DNA from: DATIYF01 sp035517775 | Lineage (GTDB): Bacteria > Acidobacteriota > Terriglobia > Terriglobales > Acidobacteriaceae | Assembly (NCBI GenBank): GCA_035517775.1 | Contig: DATIYF010000044.1 | Span: 1-11,809 of the forward strand | Length of the DNA stretch: 11,809 bases | Direction of reading: 5' to 3' | In this document: positions 1 through 5,465 of the stretch, piece after piece | How the letters are laid out: every line of letters begins with the position of its first letter | Position numbering within the stretch: position 1 is the stretch's first letter | Position numbers and translations under genes: made by a program | Notes under the pieces: model-generated | Told to the model about the DNA's origin: nothing | The model's input: only the letters and a program-made list of their open reading frames with translations | Databases searched by the model: none

Positions 1-1649
1 TGGTCCGGCAAACCCCGCAGGGCTTTGCCGTGCCGGCGGTCTCCATTCAAGACCAGCCCCGCTTTCCCTGGCGCGGCCTGATGATTGACGTCAGCCGCCA
101 CTTCATGCCGCTCGACCTGCTGCGCCGCAACCTCGACGGCATGGAGGCGGTGAAGCTCAACGTGCTGCACCTGCACCTTTCGGACAATCAGGGCTTTCGC
201 ATCGAGAGCAAGAAGTTTCCCAAGCTGCAGGAGATGGGCTCTGACGGCCTCTACTACACCCAGGCTGAGATGAAAGATCTGATCGAATATGCCGCCGACC
301 GCGGCATTCGCGTCATCCCCGAGTTCGACGTGCCGGGGCACAGCACCGCCTGGTTTGTCGGCTATCCCCAGCTGGCCAGCGGGCCGGGACCATTCAGCGT
401 GGGCCGGCACTGGGGCGTTTTCGATCCGGTCATGGACCCCACGCAAAACTACACTTACAAATTTCTTAACGATTTCATCGGCGAGATGGCCAGGCTCTTC
501 CCCGATGCCTATTTCCATATCGGCGGAGACGAAGTGAACGGCAAGGGGTGGGACGCAAACCCGAAAATCCAGGAATTCATGCACGCCCACAACCTGGCTA
601 ACAACGATGCCCTGCAGGCCTATTTCAACAAGCGCGTGCAGGAAATCGTGCACAAGCACCACAAGATCATGCTGGGCTGGGATGAAATTCTGCAGCCCGA
701 CCTGCCCAAAGACATCGTGATTCAGTCCTGGCGGGGGCAGGCTTCGCTCGCCGACGCGGCCAAACAGGGCTACAGCGGGCTGCTTTCCTCCGGCTACTAC
801 CTCGACCTGAATCAGCCTGCCGCCCAGCACTACGCCGTAGATCCCATGACCGGGCCGACCGCCGACCTTACGCCCGAGGAGAAAAAACGCATCCTGGGTG
901 GCGAGGCCTGCATGTGGTCGGAGTACGTTTCGCCGGAAAATGTGGATTCGCGCATCTGGCCGCGCACCGCGGCCATTGCCGAGCGCCTGTGGTCGCCACA
1001 GAACGTGACCGATGTGAATTCGATGTACAGGCGAATGGCGGTGATCAGCGGCGATCTGGACTGGCTGGGGCTTACCCACGACTCAAATTATGACCTCATG
1101 CTGCGCCGGATGGCGGGAGTGGAAAACACTTCGGCCTTGCGCGCTCTGGCCGATGTGGTTGAGCCGGTCAAGGAATATACGCGCTACGAACTGGCGAGCA
1201 CCCCGCCCACTACAGCCACGCCGCTCAATCGCCTGGTGGATGCGGCCCGCCCCGAAAGCATGACCGCGCGGCGTTTTTCGGAGTTGGTGGATGCTTTTGT
1301 CGCCGGCAACATCAAGCCTGGGATGGAAGATCAGCTCAAGGCGTTGCTCACGGAGTGGCGCGATACTCAGACCGAACTGCTGCCGCTGGAACAGCAGTCC
1401 GCCCTGGTGCAGGAGGTCGCGCCCATCGCGCAGAATCTTTCCACCCTCGGAGCGGCCGGGCTGCAAGCTCTGGAGTACATGGACGGCGGCCAGCCCGCGC
1501 CCAGCGATTGGGTCACGGCGCAGACGGCACAGATTGAGCAGGTGAAGAAACCCGGCTCGCAGCAGGTACTCTTGATGGTCGCGGCGCCGGTGGAAAAACT
1601 TGTTGCGGCAAGCGCCGGCCAGAGTTGGAAGGCGTCGGCAAAGCCATAA
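1..1649 (+). CDS. Beta-N-acetylhexosaminidase, GH20 family (5' end outside window)
   Basis: Hydrolyses terminal non-reducing N-acetylglucosamine or N-acetylgalactosamine from chitin, peptidoglycan or glycan fragments. GH20 enzymes use the substrate's own N-acetyl group as nucleophile, held by an Asp-Glu pair. That pair is visible in HIGGDE (516-533; D at 528-530, acid/base E at 531-533). Other GH20 marks follow in order: PRFPWRGLMIDVSRHF at the start of the barrel, HLHLSDNQGFRIES, EFDVPGHS, GWDEIL, QSWRG (W at 729), CMWSEY (W at 915) and ERLWSP (981-998). The frame is open from base 3 to the edge and reads VRQTPQGFAVPAVSI, so the GTG at 30 is internal. The true start, any signal peptide and the usual N-terminal GH20b domain lie to the left. 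About 216 residues follow ERLWSP, more than needed to close the barrel; they look helical and I do not recognise them. The family is certain; the exact substrate is not. Confidence 0.95.
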   Translation, partial: VRQTPQGFAVPAVSIQDQPRFPWRGLMIDVSRHFMPLDLLRRNLDGMEAVKLNVLHLHLSDNQGFRIESKKFPKLQEMGSDGLYYTQAEMKDLIEYAADRGIRVIPEFDVPGHSTAWFVGYPQLASGPGPFSVGRHWGVFDPVMDPTQNYTYKFLNDFIGEMARLFPDAYFHIGGDEVNGKGWDANPKIQEFMHAHNLANNDALQAYFNKRVQEIVHKHHKIMLGWDEILQPDLPKDIVIQSWRGQASLADAAKQGYSGLLSSGYYLDLNQPAAQHYAVDPMTGPTADLTPEEKKRILGGEACMWSEYVSPENVDSRIWPRTAAIAERLWSPQNVTDVNSMYRRMAVISGDLDWLGLTHDSNYDLMLRRMAGVENTSALRALADVVEPVKEYTRYELASTPPTTATPLNRLVDAARPESMTARRFSELVDAFVAGNIKPGMEDQLKALLTEWRDTQTELLPLEQQSALVQEVAPIAQNLSTLGAAGLQALEYMDGGQPAPSDWVTAQTAQIEQVKKPGSQQVLLMVAAPVEKLVAASAGQSWKASAKP

Positions 1650-1661
1650 GCACGGCAGCAC

Positions 1662-1667
1662 TATAAG
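1662..1667 (+). promoter_or_regulatory. Possible -10 box for the VOC gene
   Basis: TATAAG matches the TATAAT consensus at five of six positions and lies 23 bases before the GTG at 1691. No convincing -35 is seen 16-18 bases upstream. Read-through from the GH20 gene, which ends only 41 bases before the VOC start, is an equally good explanation. Confidence 0.3.
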
Positions 1668-1690
1668 GTGGGGGCGAAGAAGGAGTGCTC

Positions 1691-2116
1691 GTGGAACAAC
1701 GTGTGAGCATCGTGACGCTCGGGGTGGCCGACCTCAAGCGCAGCCGGGAATTTTATGAGCGGCTGGGCTGGCGGCACTCTGGCTTTCCGGCGGAGGGCAT
1801 TGTCTTTTTCCAGGCCGGCGGCATGGCTGTCGCCCTGTACTCCCGCAATGAGCTGGCGAAAGATGCCGGTGTCTCCGCAGAGGGCCAGGGGTTCAGCAGA
1901 ATTACGCTCGCCTACAATGCCCGCACCTGCGAAGAAGTGAATTCGGTTCTGGCTGAAGCGGTGGCCGCTGGGGCCAAGATCGTGAAGCCCGCCGAGAAAG
2001 CCTTCTGGGGCGGGTATTCGGGATATTTCTCAGACCCCGACGGATTCCTCTGGGAGATCGCGCAGAACCCTTTCTTCTCTATCGCCGAGGACGGAAGCAT
2101 TCAAATTCCCGAGTGA
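1691..2116 (+). CDS. VOC (glyoxalase/bleomycin-resistance fold) family protein
   Basis: A 141-residue single-unit vicinal-oxygen-chelate protein. It shows the two beta-alpha-beta-beta-beta modules: VSIVTLGVADLKRSREFYERLGW at the N-terminus, and the C-terminal module ending GGYSGYFSDPDGFLWEIAQNP. The WE glutamate near the end matches the last metal-ligand position of the fold. The first-strand position that is His in glyoxalase I appears to be Ile here, so true glyoxalase I activity is unlikely. I recognise the GGYSGYF-DPDG-LWE layout as a widespread VOC subgroup whose substrate I do not know. AGGAG at 1681-1685 lies 5 bases before the GTG at 1691. An in-frame GTG at 1685 overlaps that AGGAG, so 1691 is chosen. 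The gene may be cotranscribed with the GH20 gene 41 bases upstream. Confidence 0.9.
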   Translation: MEQRVSIVTLGVADLKRSREFYERLGWRHSGFPAEGIVFFQAGGMAVALYSRNELAKDAGVSAEGQGFSRITLAYNARTCEEVNSVLAEAVAAGAKIVKPAEKAFWGGYSGYFSDPDGFLWEIAQNPFFSIAEDGSIQIPE

Positions 2117-2127
2117 TTTGCCGAATG

Positions 2128-2219
2128 TCTCCCTGTCATTTTGAGGGACTTCAGTCCCGAGGAATCTGCTTTGTTCTTGCCGGAAGCGAATTTCTCGCTG
2201 CCCTCGAAATGACTAGAGA
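2128..2219. repeat. Branched intergenic palindrome (repeat-like element)
   Basis: The outer arms GTCATTTTGAGGG (2135-2147) and CCCTCGAAATGAC (2201-2213) are reverse complements at 12 of 13 positions. The single mismatch would be a T-G pair in one strand's RNA. TCTC (2128-2131) and GAGA (2216-2219) extend the stem past a small internal loop. Inside are two smaller hairpins: GGAC-TTCA-GTCC (2146-2157, competing slightly with the outer stem) and AGCGA-ATTTC-TCGCT (2185-2199). The motif TCATTTTGAGGGAC...GAGGAATCTGC resembles dispersed intergenic repeats I recall from acidobacterial genomes. Only one copy is present here, so its repetitive nature is inference. It starts 11 bases after the VOC stop and could also act as an mRNA 3'-end structure; there is no T-run for an intrinsic terminator. 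Confidence 0.65.
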
Positions 2220-2270
2220 AGCTTGAAACCAGGAAGGACACTAAGTTTCACGAAGGTCTTAACTGCAGCC

Positions 2271-2322
2271 TTCTATCCTCTGTTTCAAACGGCCGTTTCG
2301 ACGGCCTGCCGTCAGGATAGAA
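2271..2322. repeat. Three-arm inverted-repeat structure upstream of the 62-aa gene
   Basis: Outer arms TTCTATCCT (2271-2279) and AGGATAGAA (2314-2322) are perfect 9-base reverse complements. They enclose a perfect 12-base palindrome AAACGGCCGTTT (2287-2298) and a hairpin GACGG-CCTG-CCGTC (2300-2313). Folded, this makes a compact three-way junction. The right arm overlaps a -10-like TAGAAT (2318-2323), so the palindromes sit where a -35 and an operator would lie. It may be an operator, a REP-like repeat, or, if transcription starts further upstream, a structured leader. The sequence alone does not decide. Confidence 0.55.
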
Positions 2323-2323
2323 T
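2318..2323 (+). promoter_or_regulatory. Candidate -10 box of the 62-aa gene
   Basis: TAGAAT matches TATAAT at five of six positions. It lies 21 bases before the ATG at 2345, leaving just enough leader for the GGGAGAGG ribosome site (2334-2341). The expected -35 position falls in palindromic sequence and shows no TTGACA. Confidence 0.4.
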
Positions 2324-2344
2324 TGGGCATACAGGGAGAGGGCC

Positions 2345-2533
2345 ATGGACGAACCGACCAAACAGAAACCTCAGCAGAATTCAGACCAGGCGGCGCAACA
2401 CCTGGTAAGCGCCCACAAGATTCTGAAGGCCCTGCAGGAGAAGATGGGCGAGCATCCCGAGATCGGCGCGGCCATTACCAAGATCGAGATGGCGCTGAAT
2501 GTGCTGGAGATCAAGACCGGCGCCTTGCTGTAG
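2345..2533 (+). CDS. Small hypothetical protein, 62 aa, helical
   Basis: I do not recognise a named family. The product is 62 residues with no signal peptide and no membrane segment, so it is probably cytosolic. After a polar, Gln-rich N-terminus (residues 1-17), the rest reads as two amphipathic helices: QHLVSAHKILKALQEKMG, then EIGAAITKIEMALNVLEIKTGALL, split by EHPE. The heptad-like spacing of L/I/V suggests a helical hairpin or oligomer. The coding case rests on a good ribosome site GGGAGAGG (2334-2341) 3 bases before ATG, a candidate -10 at 2318, and the absence of any rival frame with family features. The next gene begins 96 bases downstream behind its own promoter, so it is probably monocistronic. 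A lineage-restricted conserved protein is the likeliest status. Confidence 0.7.
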   Translation: MDEPTKQKPQQNSDQAAQHLVSAHKILKALQEKMGEHPEIGAAITKIEMALNVLEIKTGALL

Positions 2534-2572
2534 TGCGCCCTCTGAACGGCAAAGACCAGAAGCGCCCGGCAT

Positions 2573-2601
2573 TTGCCTTTCCTCCGCCAAATCTCTAGTA
2601 T
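2573..2601 (+). promoter_or_regulatory. Promoter of the secreted DUF4440-like gene
   Basis: TTGCCT (2573-2578, four of six matches to TTGACA), a 17-base spacer and TAGTAT (2596-2601) form the best -35/-10 pair in the window. The -10 ends 28 bases before the ATG at 2630. A T-run (2609-2615) and a strong GGAGGAGA site (2621-2628) follow. Confidence 0.5.
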
Positions 2602-2629
2602 GCATCTGTTTTTTTGAACAGGAGGAGAG

Positions 2630-3100
2630 ATGCATATCAAGAGAATTCTCTGTTGTGGATTGATTCTGATGCTGGGCACGCTCCTCGCCGCCCTGCCCGC
2701 CGCTGCCGCTGACAAGTCAGACGTGGCCGGCCGCGCCGCAACCTGGGAGAAGGAATACAACGCCGGCAATTTTGAGGCTGTGGCGGCGCTCTACGCTCCC
2801 GATGGCTGCCGCATGCCTCCCAATCAGGAAGCGGTGCATGGCAGGGATGCAATTCTGGCGCAGCTCAAGGCTGGCAGGGATCGCGGGCTGGCCAAAGTTC
2901 AGATCACCGTCACCAGCGCCGGGAGCAGCGGCAATGTGGGCTACGGCGAAGGCACTTACGTGGTCACCGGCGCGGATGGCTCGCACCTTGACCACGGCAA
3001 GTGGATGCTGGTGTCGGAGAAGATGAACGGGAAGTGGCAAACCCAGTGCGACATCTTTAACTCCGACATGCCGCTGCCGGGCGGCAACAGCATGAAATAG
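2630..3100 (+). CDS. Exported DUF4440/SnoaL-like (NTF2 fold) protein
   Basis: A 156-residue protein with a Sec signal peptide: basic MHIKR, hydrophobic core ILCCGLILMLGTLLAALP, and an Ala-rich cleavage region near residues 24-27 (AAAA before DK). There is no lipobox. The mature part follows the NTF2-like pattern of the DUF4440/ketosteroid-isomerase-like group: a helix with WEKEYNAGNFEAVAALYAPD, then PPNQEAVHGRDAILAQL, then beta strands YGEGTYVVTGADG and GKWMLVSEKMNGKWQTQCDIFN. Such proteins bind small ligands or act as minor enzymes or immunity factors; no substrate can be read here. The ATG follows a strong GGAGGAGA (2621-2628) by one base, a very short spacing. The second codon onward already fits the signal peptide and no better ATG lies downstream. 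It is probably periplasmic and monocistronic. Confidence 0.88.
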   Translation: MHIKRILCCGLILMLGTLLAALPAAAADKSDVAGRAATWEKEYNAGNFEAVAALYAPDGCRMPPNQEAVHGRDAILAQLKAGRDRGLAKVQITVTSAGSSGNVGYGEGTYVVTGADGSHLDHGKWMLVSEKMNGKWQTQCDIFNSDMPLPGGNSMK

Positions 3101-3159
3101 AGCTCCGCCCGCGCGCCCATTCCTGCGGCCTCGTGCTTCTCGATGTTTCGCGGTGAAAC

Positions 3160-3180
3160 GCACCCACTCACGCGGGGTGC
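3160..3180. other. GC-rich hairpin after the DUF4440-like gene
   Basis: GCACCC (3160-3165) and GGGTGC (3175-3180) form a 6-bp stem around a 9-base loop. A smaller hairpin GTTTC-GCGGT-GAAAC (3145-3159) adjoins it. Neither is followed by a T-run, so an intrinsic terminator is not supported; 3'-end protection or chance are possible. Confidence 0.3.
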
Positions 3181-3195
3181 GGGCTTGCGGCTTTC

Positions 3196-3220
3196 TCCCG
3201 CGCCCGATGGGCCGGCGGGA
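3196..3220. other. Strong hairpin next to the asparaginase promoter
   Basis: TCCCGC (3196-3201) pairs with GCGGGA (3215-3220), and GCCC (3202-3205) pairs with GGGC (3209-3212) around a GAT loop. The result is a 10-bp GC-rich stem with a 2-base bulge (3213-3214). It ends 10 bases before the candidate -10 at 3231, covering the -35 region. It could terminate upstream transcripts (though no T-run follows) or be a protein-binding palindrome. Confidence 0.5.
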
Positions 3221-3230
3221 ACTCCTCTGC

Positions 3231-3236
3231 TAGACT
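3231..3236 (+). promoter_or_regulatory. Candidate -10 box of the asparaginase gene
   Basis: TAGACT lies 32 bases before the TTG start at 3269. The following leader carries ACTGC and TGAGGCATTTCC. The same elements occur at nearly the same spacing before htrA, which strengthens both calls. Confidence 0.4.
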
Positions 3237-3268
3237 GATCGTTCACTGCATCCATTTGAGGCATTTCC

Positions 3269-4186
3269 TTGCCGAACGATCCCGTGCTGGTGGTGCATGG
3301 CGGCGCCTGGGCCATCCCTGGCGACATGACCGAAGCGCATGTAAACGGCGTGCGCAACGCTATCGCCGCCGGCTGGGGCGTGCTCGAGCGCGGCGGCACG
3401 GCGCTCGATGCCGTGGAAGAAGCGGTCGTCATCATGGAGAATGACGACACCTTCGACGCCGGGCGCGGCAGCTTTCTCAACCGCGAAGGCAAGGTGCAGC
3501 TCGATGCCTTCATCATGGATGGCGCGACCCTGCGGGGCGGCGGCGTGGGCTGCGTGGAGCGCATTGCCAATCCCATTCGCGCGGCGCGCAAGATTCTCAG
3601 TGACAGCCCGCACGTATATTTTGTGGCCGAAGGCGCCGAGCGCTTCGCCGCCGAGCACGGCATTCCGCTCTGCCGCAATGAAGACCTGATTATTGCGCGC
3701 GAGGTCGAGCGCCTGCAGGAATACCAGGGGCACATTGCAGAGCACAAGGCCGATCTCTTCGCCCCGGCCATTTCGCACGATACGGTCGGCGCGGTCGCGC
3801 TCGACCAACACGGCAACATTGCCGCCGCCACTTCCACCGGCGGCACCCTGAACAAAGCTCCTGGGCGGCTCGGCGATTCCTCCCTCATTGGCTGCGGCTG
3901 TTACGCCGATAATCAATCTGCGGCCGCCTCCACCACCGGCTGGGGCGAGCCCATCATGAAACTGGTGTTGGCCAAGTGGGCGGCTGATCGCGTGGCCGCA
4001 GGCAATTTGCCGCAGTGGGCCGCCGAAGAATCCATGAATCATTTGAAGGACCGCGTGAATGGCCACGGTGGCATCATTCTGCTTGATGCCCGCGGCCGCT
4101 TCGGAATCGCCCACAACACGCCCCGCATGGCCTGGGGCGTGAAGACTTCCGCCCGGCAGAACTATGGAATCGAGCGCAACCGCTGA
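3269..4186 (+). CDS. iaaA: Isoaspartyl peptidase / plant-type L-asparaginase (Ntn hydrolase)
   Basis: Cleaves isoaspartyl dipeptides arising from damaged proteins, and also hydrolyses L-asparagine. The precursor (305 residues, usual length) cuts itself in front of a Thr that becomes the N-terminal nucleophile. Here that is Asp171|Thr172 in SHDTVGAVALD, giving a 171-residue alpha and a 134-residue beta chain. The second conserved Thr (T190 in TSTGG) and the substrate-binding R200 and D203 (GRLGDSS) keep the same spacing from the nucleophile as in E. coli IaaA. The N-terminus VLVVHGGAWAIPG and the GRGSFLNREGKVQLDA segment are typical. There is no signal peptide, so it is cytosolic. The TTG start is chosen because TGAGG (3257-3261) lies 7 bases upstream and the N-terminus MPNDPVLVVHGG aligns with the family. 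htrA follows after 61 bases behind a near-copy of this gene's leader. Confidence 0.95.
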   Translation: MPNDPVLVVHGGAWAIPGDMTEAHVNGVRNAIAAGWGVLERGGTALDAVEEAVVIMENDDTFDAGRGSFLNREGKVQLDAFIMDGATLRGGGVGCVERIANPIRAARKILSDSPHVYFVAEGAERFAAEHGIPLCRNEDLIIAREVERLQEYQGHIAEHKADLFAPAISHDTVGAVALDQHGNIAAATSTGGTLNKAPGRLGDSSLIGCGCYADNQSAAASTTGWGEPIMKLVLAKWAADRVAAGNLPQWAAEESMNHLKDRVNGHGGIILLDARGRFGIAHNTPRMAWGVKTSARQNYGIERNR

Positions 4187-4208
4187 GGTTTCTCCCGGCG
4201 GAAGCATT

Positions 4209-4214
4209 TAGAAT
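4209..4214 (+). promoter_or_regulatory. Candidate -10 box of htrA
   Basis: TAGAAT lies 33 bases before the ATG at 4248. TTTCTCCCG (4189-4197) lies upstream, and TGAGG (4236-4240) lies 7 bases before the start. The whole arrangement resembles that before the asparaginase gene. No clear -35 is seen. Confidence 0.4.
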
Positions 4215-4247
4215 CAATCCGTACTGCCGCTCCTCTGAGGCATCTTC

Positions 4248-5387
4248 ATGAAGCTCTTGCGACCCGCTCTCTTGGCCGTGGTTCTCGCGGCCGCCTTCTT
4301 CTACTTCACCACCTATCGTTCGAGGCACACATCGCTCGCAAACTGGTTCGGACATCCGAACCGGGTTGAAATTACTGAGGCCGCCGCAGGAGGCTCGCTT
4401 GACCCGGAAGAGCAAAACAATATTGCCGTCTATCACCGCAACATCGAATCGGTGGTGAACATTACTTCGCGGGCCGTGACCTTCGACTTTTTCTACGGCC
4501 TGGTGCCGCAGGAAGGGCAAGGCTCCGGCTTCGTGATTGATAAAGACGGCCACATCCTGACCAACTACCACGTGATCGCCGATGCCCGGCAGGTGGAAGT
4601 CACGATGCACAACCGCAAGAAGTACCGGGCCACGGTGATTGGCACCGACCGCTCGCATGACCTGGCGGTCATCCAGATCAAGGCGCCTGAGCTTACGCCC
4701 ATGGTGCTGGGCGATTCGCGCAATCTGCAGGTGGGGCAGAAGGTGTACGCCATCGGCAATCCGTTCGGACTTTCGGGCACCATGACGCGCGGCATCGTGA
4801 GCTCGATCCGCTCGGTGCAGGAGCCGGACGGCATGACCATTGACGAAGCCATTCAGACCGATGCGGCCATCAACCCGGGCAACTCCGGCGGGCCACTGCT
4901 GAATTGGCACGGTGAGGTGATCGGCATCAACACCATGATCGCCTCAAACGTCGGGCAAAGCGCGGGCATAGGCTTCGCCATTCCCATCAACACCGCCAAG
5001 GCCGTGCTCGGTGATCTGATGACGCTGGGCCGCGTGCGGCGCCCGGCCCTGGGTGTGCGCACTCTACCCATTGGGCCGGAGCTGGCCGAGCAACTGGGGC
5101 TGGCCGCCGACTACGGGCTGCTGATCGTGCAGGCCATCCCGGGTGGGGCCGCCGCCCGCGCAGGGCTGCGAGGAGGTACTCAACAAGCGTACCTGGGAAA
5201 TATCCCGATCATGGTTGGCGGTGATTTGATCGTCGCCGTGGATGGTCAGACGGTGCAGGAGCAGCAGGACCTGGCCCAGATCATGAATAGCCATCGCGCC
5301 GGAGATACGGTGCGCATCACCATTTACCGGGGCAAACAGAAGATGGATGTCGAGGTGACTTTGGGCGAGGCGCGGCAGGAAGTGTAA
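4248..5387 (+). CDS. HtrA/DegP-like serine protease with one PDZ domain, membrane-anchored
   Basis: An S1C-family protease that degrades or trims misfolded envelope proteins. Residues 5-22 (RPALLAVVLAAAFFYFTT) form an uncleaved-looking membrane anchor, followed by a linker to about residue 55. The trypsin-like domain (about 60-260) carries the full triad: H108 in TNYHVI, D138 in RSHDLAVIQI and S213 in NPGNSGGPLL. A single PDZ domain covers about 266-375. It contains the GLRGGTQQAYLGNIPIMVGGD insertion, with the extra loop seen in a known cyanobacterial/acidobacterial HtrA subgroup rather than the compact DegP form. Total length is 379, like DegS-type one-PDZ members; classic two-PDZ DegP is longer. 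The start is supported by TGAGG 7 bases upstream. The gene is convergent with the aldo/keto reductase, with 78 bases between stops and no clear terminator. Whether it is a DegS-like signalling protease or a housekeeping protease cannot be told. Confidence 0.95.
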   Translation: MKLLRPALLAVVLAAAFFYFTTYRSRHTSLANWFGHPNRVEITEAAAGGSLDPEEQNNIAVYHRNIESVVNITSRAVTFDFFYGLVPQEGQGSGFVIDKDGHILTNYHVIADARQVEVTMHNRKKYRATVIGTDRSHDLAVIQIKAPELTPMVLGDSRNLQVGQKVYAIGNPFGLSGTMTRGIVSSIRSVQEPDGMTIDEAIQTDAAINPGNSGGPLLNWHGEVIGINTMIASNVGQSAGIGFAIPINTAKAVLGDLMTLGRVRRPALGVRTLPIGPELAEQLGLAADYGLLIVQAIPGGAAARAGLRGGTQQAYLGNIPIMVGGDLIVAVDGQTVQEQQDLAQIMNSHRAGDTVRITIYRGKQKMDVEVTLGEARQEV

Positions 5388-5465
5388 GCCCAAGAAAGCC
5401 CTCAGCTCTCAGCCCATGCGAGTCTGCAATCCTGGCCCCGTCGTTGTGGGTGAGGAATGGCTGCT

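Noticed and set aside
30..32. GTG as start of the GH20 gene
   Set aside because: The frame continues open to the left edge with residues that fit the GH20 lead-in to PAVSI-D-PRF, so the gene is truncated by the window.
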